Position numbers and translations under genes: made by a program. Of a stretch of 64,000 nt of DNA, positions 31,116 to 43,415 are shown in pieces (the stretch's first letter is position 1; every line of letters begins with the position of its first letter). A model generated the notes under the pieces. It made no database searches, was not told where the DNA came from, and worked only from the letters and a program-made list of their open reading frames with translations. The stretch is from Melghiribacillus thermohalophilus (GTDB taxonomy: Bacteria > Bacillota > Bacilli > Bacillales > Alkalibacillaceae): assembly GCF_004342905.1 (NCBI RefSeq), contig NZ_SMAN01000011.1, positions 1-64,000 of the forward strand, read 5' to 3'.

Positions 31116-33194
31116 ATGGCTAGAGAGTTCTCCTTAGACAAATACCGTAATATCGGAATTATGGCTCACATCGATGCCGGAAAAACAACGACTACCGAAC
31201 GTATTTTGTTCTATACAGGACGTATTCATAAAATTGGAGAAACTCACGAAGGTGCTTCCCAGATGGACTGGATGGAGCAGGAACAGGAACGCGGAATCAC
31301 CATTACATCCGCGGCGACTACTGCTCAATGGAAGGGCCATCGTATCAATATTATCGATACACCGGGCCACGTAGACTTCACTGTTGAGGTTGAACGTTCC
31401 TTGCGTGTTCTTGACGGTTCTGTTGCCGTACTTGATGCTCAGTCCGGAGTTGAGCCACAGACGGAGACGGTATGGCGTCAGGCAACAACCTATGGTGTAC
31501 CTCGAATCGTTTTTGTCAATAAGATGGACAAAGTGGGAGCAGACTTCCTGTATTCTGTAAGCACCTTGCATGATCGTCTTGGTGCCAATGCTCATCCAAT
31601 TCAGCTGCCAATTGGCGCTGAAGATGAGTTTGAGGGCATCATTGATCTGGTAGAAATGGAAGCTTATTATTATACAGACGATTTAGGAACTCGTACAGAG
31701 TCCCGTCCAGTACCTGACGAATATAAAGATCAGGCAGAAGAATATCGCGCCAAACTAATTGAAGCTGTTGCCGAGCTCGACGAAGACTTAATGATGAAAT
31801 ACCTGGAAGGTGAAGAAATCACAAAAGAAGAACTGAAAGCTGCCATCCGTAAGGCAACTTGTAACGTAGAATTCTATCCTGTACTTTGTGGTTCTGCCTT
31901 CAAAAACAAAGGGGTACAGCTCATGCTGGATGCTGTTGTGGACTATCTTCCGTCTCCACTTGATGTTCCATCAATCAAAGGTGTCGTTCCTGATACCGAG
32001 GAAGAAATTGAACGCAAGTCCAGTGACGATGAACCCTTCTCAGCTCTGGCATTTAAAGTCATGACAGACCCGTATGTAGGTAAACTGACATTCTTCCGTG
32101 TTTATTCAGGTACCCTTGATTCTGGATCTTATGTAAAGAACTCCACAAAAGACAAACGTGAGCGTATCGGTCGAATCCTGCAAATGCACGCCAATCACCG
32201 TGAAGAAATATCTCGCGTATATGCCGGTGATATTGCTGCTGCAGTAGGATTGAAAGATACAGCTACAGGCGATACACTATGTGATGACAAGAACCCAGTA
32301 ATTCTTGAATCGATGGAATTCCCAGAACCAGTTATCGAGGTTGCCATCGAACCAAAATCGAAAGCAGATCAGGATAAAATGGCTGTAGCTCTTGCTAAGC
32401 TGGCAGAAGAAGACCCTACATTCAGAACTGAAACCAATCCTGAAACAGGTCAGACCATTATTGCCGGTATGGGAGAGCTTCATCTTGACATTATCGTGGA
32501 CCGCCTCAAGCGTGAATTTAAAGTGGAAGCCAACATTGGTGCTCCACAGGTTGCTTACCGTGAAACATTCCGCGAAACTGCAGAAGTTGAAGGTAAGTTC
32601 ATTCGCCAGTCTGGTGGTCGCGGTCAGTACGGTCATGTCTGGATCCGCTTTGAGCCAAATGAAGAAGGTGCAGGATTCGAATTCCATGACGCCATTGTCG
32701 GTGGTGTAGTCCCTCGTGAATACATTCCGGCAGTAAAAGCTGGTCTTGAAGAAGCCATGGAAAATGGAGTGCTTGCCGGATATCCATTAATCGACGTGAA
32801 AGCTACTCTGTTTGATGGTTCATACCACGATGTGGACTCAAGTGAAACAGCCTTTAAAGTTGCAGCTTCCCTTGCGCTGAGAGAAGCGAAAAACAAATGT
32901 AAACCTGTTTTGCTTGAACCGATGATGAAAGTGGAAGTAGTCGTACCTGAAGACTACATGGGTGATGTCATGGGTGATATCACTTCCCGTCGTGGACGTG
33001 TTGAAGGAATGGGTTCACGGGGAAATGCATCTGTCGTTAATGCGTTTGTTCCACTATCCGAAATGTTTGGCTATGCAACAGCACTTCGCTCAAACACACA
33101 GGGACGTGGAACGTATACGATGCACTTTGATCACTACGAAGAAGTACCTAAAAATATTGCAGAAGAGATTATCAAGAAAAATAGTGGTCAATAA
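31116..33194 (+). CDS. fusA: Elongation factor G
   Basis: EF-G (692 residues) is the translocase GTPase. G1 is AHIDAGKTT (17-25), G3 is DTPGHVDF, and G4 is NKMDK. Domains II to V follow, including the domain IV loop that enters the A site ([11 protein letters not shown] and [10 protein letters not shown] segments). ATG 31116 follows GGAAGGAG. The gene is full length and typical. Confidence 0.98.
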   Translation: MAREFSLDKYRNIGIMAHIDAGKTTTTERILFYTGRIHKIGETHEGASQMDWMEQEQERGITITSAATTAQWKGHRINIIDTPGHVDFTVEVERSLRVLDGSVAVLDAQSGVEPQTETVWRQATTYGVPRIVFVNKMDKVGADFLYSVSTLHDRLGANAHPIQLPIGAEDEFEGIIDLVEMEAYYYTDDLGTRTESRPVPDEYKDQAEEYRAKLIEAVAELDEDLMMKYLEGEEITKEELKAAIRKATCNVEFYPVLCGSAFKNKGVQLMLDAVVDYLPSPLDVPSIKGVVPDTEEEIERKSSDDEPFSALAFKVMTDPYVGKLTFFRVYSGTLDSGSYVKNSTKDKRERIGRILQMHANHREEISRVYAGDIAAAVGLKDTATGDTLCDDKNPVILESMEFPEPVIEVAIEPKSKADQDKMAVALAKLAEEDPTFRTETNPETGQTIIAGMGELHLDIIVDRLKREFKVEANIGAPQVAYRETFRETAEVEGKFIRQSGGRGQYGHVWIRFEPNEEGAGFEFHDAIVGGVVPREYIPAVKAGLEEAMENGVLAGYPLIDVKATLFDGSYHDVDSSETAFKVAASLALREAKNKCKPVLLEPMMKVEVVVPEDYMGDVMGDITSRRGRVEGMGSRGNASVVNAFVPLSEMFGYATALRSNTQGRGTYTMHFDHYEEVPKNIAEEIIKKNSGQ

Positions 33195-33223
33195 TTAACA
33201 TTTTAACACCCATCAATTATAAC
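33195..33223 (+). promoter_or_regulatory. tuf promoter
   Basis: TTAACA (33195-33200), 17 bp and TATAAC (33218-33223) begin immediately after the fusA stop. This would let tuf be expressed above the rest of the str operon. Confidence 0.65.
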
Positions 33224-33275
33224 TTGTTGTAGTAGACTCGGAAGCAGTCTTTCCCGATTGCTTCCGGGCACAACA
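33224..33275 (+). ncRNA. Two-part hairpin in the fusA-tuf gap
   Basis: Outer arms TGTTGT (33225-33230) and ACAACA (33270-33275) enclose the 8-bp stem CGGAAGCA (33239-33246) with TGCTTCCG (33259-33266). No T run follows, so it is not an ordinary terminator. It may be an mRNA processing or stability element for tuf. Confidence 0.5.
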
Positions 33276-33323
33276 TAAATATTAATCCATAAGTCATTAA
33301 TTCTTTAAAAGGAGGAAATATAA

Positions 33324-34514
33324 ATGTCAAAAGAAAAATTTGATCGTTCCAAACCCCATGTTAACATCGGGACTATTGGACACGTTGACCATGGTAAAAC
33401 TACTTTAACTGCAGCAATCACTCACGTACTTCACAAAAAATCTGGTAAAGGTACTGCGATGGCATACGACCAGATCGACGGTGCTCCAGAAGAGCGTGAG
33501 CGCGGTATTACGATCGCAACTGCACACGTTGAGTATGAAACTGACAACCGTCACTATGCACACGTTGACTGCCCGGGTCACGCTGACTACGTTAAAAACA
33601 TGATCACTGGTGCAGCTCAGATGGACGGTGCGATCCTTGTAGTATCTGCGGCTGATGGTCCAATGCCACAGACTCGTGAGCACATTCTTCTTTCCCGTCA
33701 GGTAGGTGTACCTGCAATCGTCGTATTCTTGAATAAAACAGACATGGTAGACGACGAAGAGCTTCTTGAGCTAGTAGAAATGGAAGTTCGCGATCTTCTG
33801 TCTGAATACGAATTCCCTGGTGACGATGTACCAGTCATCAAAGGTTCTGCGTTAAAAGCTCTTGAAGGTGATGCTGACTACGAAAACGCTATTCTTGAGC
33901 TGATGGATGCAGTAGATGAGTACATCCCAACTCCAGACCGTGACACTGACAAACCATTCATGATGCCTGTAGAGGACGTATTCTCCATCACCGGACGCGG
34001 TACAGTTGCAACTGGTCGTGTTGAGCGCGGTCAAATCAAAGTTGGTGACGAAGTAGAAATTATCGGTCTTGCTGACGAAGCACAAAAAACTACTGTTACT
34101 GGTGTAGAAATGTTCCGTAAGCTTCTTGACTATGCTGAAGCTGGAGACAACATCGGTGCACTGCTTCGCGGTATCTCCCGTGAAGAAGTAAAACGTGGTC
34201 AGGTTCTTGCTGCACCAGGAACGATTACACCACACACTAAATTTAAAGCAGAAGTTTATGTACTATCTAAAGAAGAAGGTGGACGTCATACTCCATTCTT
34301 CTCTAACTATCGTCCTCAGTTCTACTTCCGTACAACTGACGTAACTGGTGTAATCACTCTTCCAGATGGTGTAGAAATGGTTATGCCTGGAGATAACGTA
34401 GAAATGACAGTAGAACTGATTTCACCAATCGCGATCGAAGACGGAACGAAGTTTTCTATCCGTGAAGGTGGACGTACTGTAGGAGCAGGCGTTGTATCTC
34501 AAATTATCGAGTAA
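33324..34514 (+). CDS. tuf: Elongation factor Tu
   Basis: EF-Tu (396 residues) delivers aminoacyl-tRNA to the ribosome. GHVDHGKT (19-26), DCPGHADY and NKTDMVDD are the GTPase motifs, followed by two beta-barrel domains with the conserved [27 protein letters not shown] precedes ATG 33324. Codon choice looks more restricted than in neighbours, consistent with very high expression. A strong terminator follows at 34539-34568. Confidence 0.99.
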   Translation: MSKEKFDRSKPHVNIGTIGHVDHGKTTLTAAITHVLHKKSGKGTAMAYDQIDGAPEERERGITIATAHVEYETDNRHYAHVDCPGHADYVKNMITGAAQMDGAILVVSAADGPMPQTREHILLSRQVGVPAIVVFLNKTDMVDDEELLELVEMEVRDLLSEYEFPGDDVPVIKGSALKALEGDADYENAILELMDAVDEYIPTPDRDTDKPFMMPVEDVFSITGRGTVATGRVERGQIKVGDEVEIIGLADEAQKTTVTGVEMFRKLLDYAEAGDNIGALLRGISREEVKRGQVLAAPGTITPHTKFKAEVYVLSKEEGGRHTPFFSNYRPQFYFRTTDVTGVITLPDGVEMVMPGDNVEMTVELISPIAIEDGTKFSIREGGRTVGAGVVSQIIE

Positions 34515-34538
34515 TGAAGAATAACAGATCCGATAGAA

Positions 34539-34568
34539 GCAGACAGCGACTTAGCTGTCTGCTTTTTT
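34539..34568 (+). terminator. Terminator after tuf
   Basis: GCAGACAGC (34539-34547) pairs perfectly with GCTGTCTGC (34554-34562) around GACTTA, followed by six T. It closes the str operon. Confidence 0.95.
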
Positions 34569-34665
34569 GTGGTTGCAGAAAAAGTTTAAATAGACAATTT
34601 ATTTTACATACTGGTAGAGAATTTAACTATAAAATAGGCGATGTTTCCCCTTTTTCCGGAAGACC

Positions 34666-34694
34666 TTGAAAATCAAGAGAGAAGTTTGTATAAT
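34666..34694 (+). promoter_or_regulatory. S10 operon promoter
   Basis: TTGAAA (34666-34671), 17 bp and TATAAT (34689-34694) make a strong promoter about 200 bp before rpsJ. It probably drives the whole S10-spc-alpha superoperon. Confidence 0.88.
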
Positions 34695-34699
34695 ACTGT

Positions 34700-35202
<503 letters not shown>

Positions 35203-35230
35203 TCTGACATGCGATTAGGAGGTGTGACGG

Positions 35231-35860
35231 ATGGCGAAAGGAATCTTAGGAAAAAAAATCGGCATGACTCAGCTGTTCTCCGAAGATGGAGAATTGATTC
35301 CAGTCACTGTCGTTGAAGCAGAACCAAACGTTGTCCTGCAAAAGAAAACAAAAGAAAATGACGGCTATGAAGCGATTCAATTAGGTGTTGGTGACAAAAA
35401 AGATTCTCGTGCGAATAAGCCGGAACAAGGTCATGCTGAAAAAGCAAACACAAAGCCTAAGCGCTTCATTCGCGAAATCCGTAATGCGAATCTTGACGAA
35501 TATGAAGTAGGTCAAGAAGTGAAGGTAGATATTTTTGAACCAGGAGAAAAGGTGGATGTGACGGGAACGTCTAAGGGGAAAGGTTTTCAGGGTGCCATCA
35601 AGCGCCATAATCAGTCCCGCGGACCAATGAGTCACGGTTCTCGCTATCACCGTCGTCCAGGGTCAATGGGACCGATTGATCCCATGCACGTGTTAAAAGG
35701 GAAAAAACTCCCTGGACAAATGGGTGGAGAAAAAGTGACCATCCAAAATCTTGAAGTTGTAAAAGTTGATCCTGAACGCAACTTAATTTTAATTAAAGGA
35801 AATATTCCTGGTGCAAAGAAATCATATGTAAAAATCACAAGTGCGGTAAAGGCGAACTAA
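35231..35860 (+). CDS. rplC: 50S ribosomal protein L3
   Basis: L3 (209 residues) is an early assembly protein near the peptidyl transferase centre. The long loop with [20 protein letters not shown] and [22 protein letters not shown] is conserved. AGGAGGTG precedes ATG 35231, 28 bp after rpsJ. Confidence 0.98.
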   Translation: MAKGILGKKIGMTQLFSEDGELIPVTVVEAEPNVVLQKKTKENDGYEAIQLGVGDKKDSRANKPEQGHAEKANTKPKRFIREIRNANLDEYEVGQEVKVDIFEPGEKVDVTGTSKGKGFQGAIKRHNQSRGPMSHGSRYHRRPGSMGPIDPMHVLKGKKLPGQMGGEKVTIQNLEVVKVDPERNLILIKGNIPGAKKSYVKITSAVKAN

Positions 35861-35886
35861 GGACGTAAACGAAGGGAGGATATGTC

Positions 35887-36510
35887 ATGCCTAAAGTAGC
35901 ACTATATAATCAAAATGGCTCCCAGGTAGGAGACATTGAACTGAATGATGCGGTTTTTGGCATTGAGCCTAACACTCATGTATTGCATGAAGCTGTGGTC
36001 ATGCAGCGTGCATCCCAGCGTCAGGGTACACATAAGGTAAAGAACCGTTCGGAAGTCAGAGGCGGTGGACGCAAACCATGGCGTCAAAAAGGAACAGGCC
36101 GTGCACGTCAGGGATCCATTCGTTCTCCTCAATGGGTAGGCGGGGGAACCGTATTTGGTCCAACTCCTAGAAGCTACAGCTATAAGCTTCCAAAAAAAGT
36201 GCGCCGTCTGGCACTGAAATCTGCGCTTTCTTCCAAAGTGCTTGATGAAAACATCATTGTACTTGACGATCTTTCAATCGAAGCACCAAAGACAAAAGAA
36301 GTTGTTAGCATGCTTAAAGGCTTAAACGTAAATGAAAAAGCCCTTATTGTAACAGCAGGGGAGGACAAAAACATTGTTCTTTCTGCCAACAACATTCCAG
36401 GTGTGAATGTTTTAACCGTAGAAGAAGTGAATGTTCTGGATTTGCTTGCGCATGACAAGCTGATTATTACAAAAGAAGCAGCTGAAAAAGCAGGGGAGGT
36501 GCTTGCATGA
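35887..36510 (+). CDS. rplD: 50S ribosomal protein L4
   Basis: L4 (207 residues) lines the exit tunnel through its extended loop (about 45-95, with [19 protein letters not shown]). In some bacteria L4 represses the S10 operon; B. subtilis-type regulation is different. GGGAGGAT precedes ATG 35887. It overlaps rplW by 4 bp (ATGA). Confidence 0.98.
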   Translation: MPKVALYNQNGSQVGDIELNDAVFGIEPNTHVLHEAVVMQRASQRQGTHKVKNRSEVRGGGRKPWRQKGTGRARQGSIRSPQWVGGGTVFGPTPRSYSYKLPKKVRRLALKSALSSKVLDENIIVLDDLSIEAPKTKEVVSMLKGLNVNEKALIVTAGEDKNIVLSANNIPGVNVLTVEEVNVLDLLAHDKLIITKEAAEKAGEVLA

Positions 36511-36800
36511 TGAAAGACCCACGTGATATTATTAAGCGCCCCGTCATTACAGAGCATTCAGCTGATTTAATGGCTGACAAAAAATATACCTTTGAAGTAG
36601 ATCCAAAAGCCAACAAAACCGAAATTAAACAGGCAGTAGAAACCATTTTTGGCGTTAAGGTCGAAAAAGTAAACACCATGAACAAGAAAGGCAAGTTTAG
36701 AAGAATGGGACGTTACGGAGGCTATCGTCCGAACCGCAAGAGAGCTATTGTTACCTTAACACCAGACAGTAAAGAACTCGATTTCTTTGAAAGTGTTTAA
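36507..36800 (+). CDS. rplW: 50S ribosomal protein L23
   Basis: L23 (97 residues) sits at the tunnel exit and docks trigger factor and [23 protein letters not shown] begins the conserved part. Two ATG codons in tandem (36507 and 36510) both fit AGGGGAGGT at 36492-36500; the second gives the usual MKDPRD start, so the true start may be three bases later. Confidence 0.96.
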   Translation: MMKDPRDIIKRPVITEHSADLMADKKYTFEVDPKANKTEIKQAVETIFGVKVEKVNTMNKKGKFRRMGRYGGYRPNRKRAIVTLTPDSKELDFFESV

Positions 36801-36841
36801 TGAATAGACTATGATTTTTTTCTTGAAGGAGGGAAAATGAG

Positions 36842-37675
36842 ATGGCGATCAAAAAATATAAGCCAACCTCAAACGGACGTCGTGGCATGTCTGTATCAGA
36901 CTTTGCAGAAATCACGACTGATAAGCCGGAAAAATCGCTGCTGGCGCCGTTAAACAAACGCGCTGGACGCAACAATCAGGGGAAGTTAACCGTTCGTCAT
37001 CAAGGCGGTGGTCATAAGCGTAAATATCGCATCATTGACTTCAAGCGTAATAAAGATGGAATACCAGGACGCGTTGCTACAATCGAATACGATCCAAACC
37101 GTTCTGCTAACATTGCTCTGATTCATTATAAAGATGGTGAAAAGCGTTATATTCTTGCTCCAAAAGGTCTCGAAGTAGGCATGGAGATTATGTCTGGAGA
37201 AGATGCAGATATTAAGGTAGGAAACGCTCTTCCATTAAAAAATATCCCTGTGGGTACGGTGATCCACAATATTGAACTTAAACCAGGACGCGGTGGGCAG
37301 CTCGTTCGTTCTGCAGGTGCCCAGGCTCAGATTCTTGGTAAAGAAGGAAAGTATGTACTTGTCCGTTTAACGTCTGGTGAAGTTCGTATGATTCTTGGCA
37401 CTTGCCGTGCTACAGTTGGTCAGGTCGGTAACCTGGATCATGAACTAATCAATATTGGTAAAGCTGGACGCAACCGCTGGAAAGGCAAGCGCCCAACTGT
37501 ACGAGGTTCTGTTATGAACCCAGCCGATCACCCTCATGGCGGTGGTGAAGGTAAAGCACCAATCGGTCGTCCATCCCCTGTATCTCCATGGGGTAAACCA
37601 ACGATCGGTCTTAAAACCCGTAAGAAAAACAAACCATCAGATAAGTTTATTGTACGTCGCCGTAAGAAGAAATAA
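36842..37675 (+). CDS. rplB: 50S ribosomal protein L2
   Basis: L2 (277 residues) is required for subunit association and peptidyl transfer. The universally conserved [17 protein letters not shown] segment is near residues 228-244. GAAGGAGGG precedes ATG 36842. Length is typical. Confidence 0.98.
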   Translation: MAIKKYKPTSNGRRGMSVSDFAEITTDKPEKSLLAPLNKRAGRNNQGKLTVRHQGGGHKRKYRIIDFKRNKDGIPGRVATIEYDPNRSANIALIHYKDGEKRYILAPKGLEVGMEIMSGEDADIKVGNALPLKNIPVGTVIHNIELKPGRGGQLVRSAGAQAQILGKEGKYVLVRLTSGEVRMILGTCRATVGQVGNLDHELINIGKAGRNRWKGKRPTVRGSVMNPADHPHGGGEGKAPIGRPSPVSPWGKPTIGLKTRKKNKPSDKFIVRRRKKK

Positions 37676-37729
37676 CGGATTGAAAGCCAGTTTCAAACTG
37701 GTTGTGCAATCTCGAAGGGAGGTTTATTC

Positions 37730-38008
37730 ATGGGTCGCAGCCTGAAAAAAGGACCTTTTGTAGATGATCATTTAATGAAAAAGATTCAGAAACTGAATGA
37801 AGACGATAAAAAGCAGGTCATTAAAACATGGTCTCGTCGTTCAACGATATTCCCTGAATTCGTCGGACACACAATTGCCGTATACGATGGACGCAAGCAT
37901 GTACCGGTTTATATCACAGAAGATATGGTCGGTCATAAACTGGGTGAATTTGCACCTACCCGCACCTTTAAAGGTCATGCTGGCGATGATAAGAAAACAA
38001 AACGCTAA
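37730..38008 (+). CDS. rpsS: 30S ribosomal protein S19
   Basis: S19 (92 residues) sits in the 30S head and contacts S13. It begins [19 protein letters not shown] and has the conserved [22 protein letters not shown] segment split around Phe47. AAGGGAGG precedes ATG 37730. Confidence 0.98.
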   Translation: MGRSLKKGPFVDDHLMKKIQKLNEDDKKQVIKTWSRRSTIFPEFVGHTIAVYDGRKHVPVYITEDMVGHKLGEFAPTRTFKGHAGDDKKTKR

Positions 38009-38029
38009 TGATGAGAGGAGGCATTCCAG

Positions 38030-38371
38030 ATGCAAGCTAAAGCCATTGCGAGAACTGTTCGTATTGCTCCTCGTAAAGCTCGCTTAGTCATCGATTTAAT
38101 TCGAGGAAAAGAAGTAGGAGAAGCGTTTGCGATTTTGCGTCATACGAACCGTGCTGCTTCACCTATTGTGGAAAAAGTTTTAAAATCAGCAGTTGCTAAC
38201 GCAGAGCATAACTATGAAATGGATGCTGACAATTTAGTGGTTTCCGAAGCTTTTGTGAATGAAGGTCCAACGCTGAAACGTTTTCGTCCGCGTGCACAGG
38301 GCCGTGCTTCTAGAATAAATAAGCGCACCAGCCATATTACGGTAGTTGTATCAGAAAAGAAGGAGGGATAA
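38030..38371 (+). CDS. rplV: 50S ribosomal protein L22
   Basis: L22 (113 residues) lines the exit tunnel; its beta-hairpin holds the conserved [28 protein letters not shown] precedes ATG 38030. No deletion of the macrolide-sensitive loop is visible. Confidence 0.98.
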   Translation: MQAKAIARTVRIAPRKARLVIDLIRGKEVGEAFAILRHTNRAASPIVEKVLKSAVANAEHNYEMDADNLVVSEAFVNEGPTLKRFRPRAQGRASRINKRTSHITVVVSEKKEG

Positions 38372-38374
38372 TCT

Positions 38375-39016
38375 GTGGGTCAAAAAGTAAACCCGGTAGG
38401 TCTTCGTATCGGTATTATCCGCGACTGGGAATCTAAGTGGTATGCGGAAAAAGATTATGCAGACTTACTTCATGAAGATATCAAAATTCGTGAATTTATA
38501 GAAAACCGTTTAAAAGATGCTGCAGTATCTTCCGTTGAAGTAGAACGTGCAGCGAATCGTGTAAACATTACCATTCATACAGCAAAACCAGGAATGGTCA
38601 TCGGTAAAGGTGGATCTGAAGTAGAAGCACTTCGCAAATCTTTGAATCAGCTGACAGGAAAGCGGGTTCACATCAACATCGTTGAAGTGAAAAAACCAGA
38701 ACTTGATGCCAAACTGGTAGCAGAAAATATTGCACGTCAGCTTGAAAATCGTGTATCTTTCCGCCGTGTACAAAAACAGGCGATTCAGCGTGCCATGCGT
38801 GCTGGCGCCCAAGGAATCAAAACGCAGGTATCAGGTCGTCTTGGCGGAGCTGATATTGCGCGTGCGGAACACTATAGCGAAGGAACTGTACCACTTCACA
38901 CACTTCGCGCCGATATTGACTATGGAACGGCCGAAGCAGACACTACTTACGGAAAACTGGGTGTCAAAGTGTGGATTTATCGTGGAGAAGTCCTTCCATC
39001 CAAAAAGAAAGACTAA
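38375..39016 (+). CDS. rpsC: 30S ribosomal protein S3
   Basis: S3 (213 residues) helps form the mRNA entry helicase. It has an N-terminal KH domain with the [15 protein letters not shown] loop and the conserved C-terminal domain. The start is GTG 38375, 3 bp after rplV, whose final codons carry the ribosome binding site AAGGAGG. Confidence 0.97.
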   Translation: MGQKVNPVGLRIGIIRDWESKWYAEKDYADLLHEDIKIREFIENRLKDAAVSSVEVERAANRVNITIHTAKPGMVIGKGGSEVEALRKSLNQLTGKRVHINIVEVKKPELDAKLVAENIARQLENRVSFRRVQKQAIQRAMRAGAQGIKTQVSGRLGGADIARAEHYSEGTVPLHTLRADIDYGTAEADTTYGKLGVKVWIYRGEVLPSKKKD

Positions 39017-39034
39017 GGAAGGGGGAAAAGCAAC

Positions 39035-39469
39035 ATGTTAATGCCTAAACGTGTAAAATACCGCAGACAGCATCGCAGCAGTCTGAAAGGCCGTGCAAAA
39101 GGCGGCACAAAAGTGACTTTTGGTGAATACGGTTTGCAGGCACTGGAAGGTGCATGGATTACAAGCCGTCAAATTGAAGCAGCTCGTATCGCCATGACCC
39201 GTTACATGAAGCGTGGCGGTAAAGTATGGATTAAGATTTTCCCGGATAAACCAAAAACAGCGAAGCCACTTGAAGTGCGAATGGGATCCGGTAAAGGTGC
39301 TCCTGAAGGATGGGTTGCAGTTGTTAAGGAAGGAAAAGTAATGTTTGAAATTGCTGGCGTATCTGAAGAGGTAGCTCGTGAAGCTTTACGGCTTGCTTCT
39401 CATAAACTGCCGATTAAAACGAAATTTGTAAAACGTGAAGAAATTGGTGGTGAAAATAATGAAAGCTAA
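39035..39469 (+). CDS. rplP: 50S ribosomal protein L16
   Basis: L16 (144 residues) contacts A-site tRNA. It begins [16 protein letters not shown] and ends with [16 protein letters not shown], both nearly identical to B. subtilis. It overlaps rpmC by 11 bp. GGAAGGGGG precedes ATG 39035. Confidence 0.98.
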   Translation: MLMPKRVKYRRQHRSSLKGRAKGGTKVTFGEYGLQALEGAWITSRQIEAARIAMTRYMKRGGKVWIKIFPDKPKTAKPLEVRMGSGKGAPEGWVAVVKEGKVMFEIAGVSEEVAREALRLASHKLPIKTKFVKREEIGGENNES

Positions 39470-39659
39470 TGAAATCAGAGAATTAACCACTGCCGAAATT
39501 GAACAGAAAATTAAATCATTGAAAGAAGAACTTTTCAATTTGCGTTTCCAGCTAGCTACTGGCCAGCTTGAAAACACAACCCGTCTTCGTCAGGTTCGTA
39601 AAGATATTGCTCGTATGAAAACGATCATACGTGAAAGAGAGCTTGGAGTTAATAACTGA
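39459..39659 (+). CDS. rpmC: 50S ribosomal protein L29
   Basis: L29 (66 residues) is a helical protein near the tunnel exit. [20 protein letters not shown] is its normal start, so I use ATG 39459 inside the end of rplP; the frame is open further upstream within rplP. GGTGGTG gives a weak ribosome binding site, consistent with coupling to rplP. Confidence 0.97.
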   Translation: MKANEIRELTTAEIEQKIKSLKEELFNLRFQLATGQLENTTRLRQVRKDIARMKTIIRERELGVNN

Positions 39660-39683
39660 TAAAAGAGAGGAGGCCTGCCTCAA

Positions 39684-39947
39684 ATGAGTGAACGTACAAA
39701 TCGTAAGGTATATACTGGTCGTGTTGTTTCTGACAAAATGGATAAAACGATTACGGTTCTCGTTGAGACATATAAGTTTCATCCACTGTACAAAAAGCGT
39801 GTAAAATACTCTAAAAAATTTAAGGCTCATGATGAAAACAACCAGGCAAAAGTAGGCGATATTGTTCGCATTATGGAAACTCGCCCGCTATCAGCCACAA
39901 AACGTTTTCGTCTGGTCGAAATCGTAGAAGAAGCGGTTATTATCTAA
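39684..39947 (+). CDS. rpsQ: 30S ribosomal protein S17
   Basis: S17 (87 residues) is an OB-fold primary 16S rRNA binder, with [19 protein letters not shown] at its start and [18 protein letters not shown] near its end. GAGGAGG precedes ATG 39684. Confidence 0.98.
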   Translation: MSERTNRKVYTGRVVSDKMDKTITVLVETYKFHPLYKKRVKYSKKFKAHDENNQAKVGDIVRIMETRPLSATKRFRLVEIVEEAVII

Positions 39948-39988
39948 AAAGTTTGGTTCTGTGTAATCCGAAGGGAGGTAACTAGGCA

Positions 39989-40357
39989 ATGATCCAACAG
40001 GAAACTCGTTTAAAAGTTGCTGATAACTCTGGTGCCCGTGAGGTGGCTACCATTAAAGTTTTGGGCGGATCCGGCCGCAAAACCGCAAACATCGGAGATA
40101 TCATCGTCTGCTCTGTTAAACAGGCAACACCAGGAGGCGTTGTCAAAAAGGGAGACGTTGTAAAAGCAGTTGTCGTTCGTTCTAAGAGCGGTGTTCGCCG
40201 CAAAGATGGCTCTTACATCCGTTTTGACGAAAATGCAGCGGTGATTATCCGGGATGATAAAAGCCCGCGCGGTACCCGTATCTTTGGTCCGGTAGCCCGC
40301 GAACTTCGTGACAAGAAGTTTATGAAAATTGTTTCACTGGCTCCGGAAGTTCTATAA
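39989..40357 (+). CDS. rplN: 50S ribosomal protein L14
   Basis: L14 (122 residues) lies at the subunit interface and binds the silencing factor RsfS. It begins [19 protein letters not shown] and ends [28 protein letters not shown] precedes ATG 39989. Standard length. Confidence 0.98.
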   Translation: MIQQETRLKVADNSGAREVATIKVLGGSGRKTANIGDIIVCSVKQATPGGVVKKGDVVKAVVVRSKSGVRRKDGSYIRFDENAAVIIRDDKSPRGTRIFGPVARELRDKKFMKIVSLAPEVL

Positions 40358-40396
40358 CGGTCAAATCATGACAGCCTTGCAAGGAGGTGCGCGAAC

Positions 40397-40708
40397 ATGC
40401 ATGTAAAAAAAGGCGATAAAGTAAAAGTCATTTCAGGAAAAGATAAAGGGAAAACCGGAACGATTCTTGAAGCATACCCTAAAAAAGATCGTGTATTAGT
40501 AGAAGGCATTAATATGGTGAAGAAACATTCCAAGCCTTCACAGGAAAACCCTCAGGGCGGCATTTTGACAATGGAAGCGCCAATTCATGTTTCCAATGTT
40601 ATGCCGATTGACCCCAAAACAGGGGAACCAACCCGAGTTGGTTATGAGATTCGTGACGGCAAAAAAGTGCGTATTGCCAAAAAATCCGGTGAACCATTAG
40701 ATAAATAG
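40397..40708 (+). CDS. rplX: 50S ribosomal protein L24
   Basis: L24 (103 residues) is a KOW-domain assembly initiator: [20 protein letters not shown] and [18 protein letters not shown] are conserved. AAGGAGGTG precedes ATG 40397. Confidence 0.98.
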   Translation: MHVKKGDKVKVISGKDKGKTGTILEAYPKKDRVLVEGINMVKKHSKPSQENPQGGILTMEAPIHVSNVMPIDPKTGEPTRVGYEIRDGKKVRIAKKSGEPLDK

Positions 40709-40734
40709 TTTAGCGGCGAAAGGAGGTCTACAAG

Positions 40735-41274
40735 ATGAACACATTAAAAGAACAATACCAGCAAGAAGTCGTTCCAGCTTTGATGAATAAGTTTAACTAT
40801 AGTTCTGTTATGCAGGTCCCTAAAATCGAAAAAATCGTGATCAACATGGGTGTTGGTGATGCGGTTCAAAACGCAAAGGCACTGGACAGTGCAGTAGAAG
40901 AGCTAGCTTTAATTTCCGGTCAAAAACCAGCCATTACCCGTGCCAAAAAATCCATTGCGGGATTCCGTCTTCGCGAGGGAATGCCTATTGGAGCAAAAGT
41001 AACCCTTCGCGGAGAACGCATGTATGACTTTCTGCAAAAGCTGATCCATGTGGCACTGCCACGAGTGCGTGACTTTCGCGGAGTATCCAATAAATCCTTT
41101 GATGGACGCGGAAACTATACTCTCGGTGTTAAAGAACAATTAATTTTCCCTGAAATTGATTACGATAAAGTGAATAAAGTTCGAGGAATGGATATCGTAA
41201 TTGTTACAACGGCTGAAACAGACGAGGAAGCACGTGAACTTCTTGCTCAATTAGGAATGCCGTTTAAAAAATAA
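40735..41274 (+). CDS. rplE: 50S ribosomal protein L5
   Basis: L5 (179 residues) binds 5S rRNA and contacts P-site t[23 protein letters not shown] and the [20 protein letters not shown] end are typical. AAAGGAGG precedes ATG 40735. Confidence 0.98.
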   Translation: MNTLKEQYQQEVVPALMNKFNYSSVMQVPKIEKIVINMGVGDAVQNAKALDSAVEELALISGQKPAITRAKKSIAGFRLREGMPIGAKVTLRGERMYDFLQKLIHVALPRVRDFRGVSNKSFDGRGNYTLGVKEQLIFPEIDYDKVNKVRGMDIVIVTTAETDEEARELLAQLGMPFKK

Positions 41275-41283
41275 GAAAGTTGA

Positions 41284-41484
<201 letters not shown>

Positions 41485-41513
41485 TCCCAGAATCGGGAAG
41501 GAGGTAATGTACA

Positions 41514-41912
41514 ATGACAATGACAGATCCAATTGCAGATATGCTAACTCGTATTCGTAACGCAAACATGGTACGACATGAAAAGTTGGAAGTGCCTGCT
41601 TCTAAATTAAAAAAGGAAATAGCTGAAATCCTAAAGCGTGAAGGTTTTATCCGCGATTATGAATATATTGAAGACAACAAACAGGGTATTTTGCGTATTT
41701 TCCTGAAATACGGACCAAACAACGAGCGTGTTATTACTGGCCTGAAACGCATCAGCAAGCCCGGTTTGCGTGTCTATGCCAAAGCTGATGAACTTCCTCG
41801 TGTGTTGAACGGTCTAGGAATAGCGGTGGTTTCAACTTCGAAAGGTGTGTTAACAGATAAGGAAGCGCGTCAGCAGGCAGTCGGCGGAGAAGTACTTGCT
41901 TACATTTGGTAA
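41514..41912 (+). CDS. rpsH: 30S ribosomal protein S8
   Basis: S8 (132 residues) binds the 16S rRNA central domain. It begins [20 protein letters not shown] and ends with [24 protein letters not shown] precedes ATG 41514. Typical length. Confidence 0.98.
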   Translation: MTMTDPIADMLTRIRNANMVRHEKLEVPASKLKKEIAEILKREGFIRDYEYIEDNKQGILRIFLKYGPNNERVITGLKRISKPGLRVYAKADELPRVLNGLGIAVVSTSKGVLTDKEARQQAVGGEVLAYIW

Positions 41913-41942
41913 TTACTATCGGTATGACAGGAGGTGCAAGGA

Positions 41943-42482
41943 ATGTCACGTGTAGGTTTTAAGCCACTAGAAATCCCAAACGGTGTAGAAGTAAAAATCG
42001 ACGAAAACAACACCGTCACTGTAAAAGGTCCAAAAGGTGAATTAACTCAAACCTTTAGCGATGAGTTAACGATAAAAGTAGAAGACAATATTCTTACCGT
42101 TGAGCGCCCGAGCGACAGCAAAAAGCATCGCGCCTTGCATGGAACGACCCGCAGCCTGATCGGCAATATGGTTGAAGGCGTGACAAAAGGTTTTGAAAAG
42201 AGCCTGGAGATCATCGGGGTTGGTTATCGTGCCCAAAAACAGGGCAAAAAGGTAGTCATCAATGCCGGATATTCTCATCCAGTAGAAGTTCAAGAAGAAG
42301 ACGGCATCGAACTTGAAGTTCCATCAAACACAAAAATTATTGTAAAAGGAATTGACAAAGAAAAAGTAGGCGCAGTTGCAGCAAACATCCGTGCTATTCG
42401 TCCGCCAGAGCCTTATAAAGGCAAAGGGATTCGTTATGAAGGCGAATATGTACGCCGCAAAGAAGGTAAAACGGCTAAATAA
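41943..42482 (+). CDS. rplF: 50S ribosomal protein L6
   Basis: L6 (179 residues) sits near the factor-binding site. Two repeated beta domains are visible, with the [20 protein letters not shown] end conserved. I chose ATG 41943 ([12 protein letters not shown]) because the upstream GTG 41934 lies inside the ribosome binding site AGGAGGTG. Confidence 0.98.
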   Translation: MSRVGFKPLEIPNGVEVKIDENNTVTVKGPKGELTQTFSDELTIKVEDNILTVERPSDSKKHRALHGTTRSLIGNMVEGVTKGFEKSLEIIGVGYRAQKQGKKVVINAGYSHPVEVQEEDGIELEVPSNTKIIVKGIDKEKVGAVAANIRAIRPPEPYKGKGIRYEGEYVRRKEGKTAK

Positions 42483-42514
42483 TGTTCGGTGAGGAACAGA
42501 AAGGAGTGACCTAG

Positions 42515-42877
42515 ATGATCACAAAGCAGGATAAAAACGTAGTTCGCAAAAAACGCCACGCACGGGTACGGAAAACTGTGTTCGGTACAAAAGAACGCCC
42601 TCGCCTAAACGTATACCGTTCCAATAAACATATTTACGCACAGCTTATTGATGATGTGGAGGGTGTAACCCTGGCAAGCGCATCTACGATTGATAAAGAA
42701 TTTGATCTCGATTCAACTGGTAACATGGAAGCTTCAAAAAAGGTCGGCGAAATGATTGCTAAACGTGCAAAAGACAAGGGATATGAATCCGTTGTTTTTG
42801 ATCGCGGAGGTTACTTATATCATGGACGTGTGAAAGCTCTGGCAGATGCAGCGCGTGAAGCAGGCCTTAAATTTTAA
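42515..42877 (+). CDS. rplR: 50S ribosomal protein L18
   Basis: L18 (120 residues) brings 5S rRNA to the 50S subunit. [20 protein letters not shown] and the [20 protein letters not shown] end are diagnostic. AAAGGAGTG precedes ATG 42515. Confidence 0.98.
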   Translation: MITKQDKNVVRKKRHARVRKTVFGTKERPRLNVYRSNKHIYAQLIDDVEGVTLASASTIDKEFDLDSTGNMEASKKVGEMIAKRAKDKGYESVVFDRGGYLYHGRVKALADAAREAGLKF

Positions 42878-42898
42878 ACGTAAAAAGGAGGGAAACAC

Positions 42899-43402
42899 AT
42901 GCGTAAACACATTGATCCAAATAAGTTGGACCTGGAAGAACGTGTAGTAACAGTCAACCGTGTAGCTAAAGTCGTGAAGGGCGGACGCCGATTCCGCTTT
43001 ACTGCCCTGGTTGTCGTTGGAGATAAAAACGGTCACGTAGGATTTGGAACAGGAAAAGCACAGGAAGTTCCGGATGCCATCCGTAAAGCGATTGAGGATG
43101 CAAAGAAAAATTTGATAACAGTACCCATTGTCGGCACGACTATTCCACATGAAGTCATCGGTGAATTCGGTGCAGGAAGCATTTTAATGAAACCAGCTTC
43201 AGAAGGTACAGGAATCATTGCCGGCGGTCCAGTGCGTGCGGTACTTGAACTTGCAGGTGTAGGCGACATCCTGTCAAAATCATTAGGTTCCAATACACCA
43301 ATCAACATGGTTCGTGCTACAGTACAGGGCTTAAAAGAACTGAAAACTGCAGATCAGGTAGCAAAACTTCGTGGTAAGTCCGTAGAGGAACTGTTAGGAT
43401 AA
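42899..43402 (+). CDS. rpsE: 30S ribosomal protein S5
   Basis: S5 (167 residues) affects decoding accuracy and mRNA entry. The N-terminal double-stranded RNA-binding-like domain with the [20 protein letters not shown] loop (a spectinomycin-resistance region, wild type here) and the [19 protein letters not shown] segment are present. AAGGAGGG precedes ATG 42899. Confidence 0.98.
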   Translation: MRKHIDPNKLDLEERVVTVNRVAKVVKGGRRFRFTALVVVGDKNGHVGFGTGKAQEVPDAIRKAIEDAKKNLITVPIVGTTIPHEVIGEFGAGSILMKPASEGTGIIAGGPVRAVLELAGVGDILSKSLGSNTPINMVRATVQGLKELKTADQVAKLRGKSVEELLG

Positions 43403-43415
43403 GGAGGGAAATCAA

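Noticed and set aside
37536-37745. Alternate-frame open frames within ribosomal protein genes, for example here and at 38730-39041
   Set aside because: They lie out of frame inside rplB and rpsC and show no independent start signals or conserved sequence.
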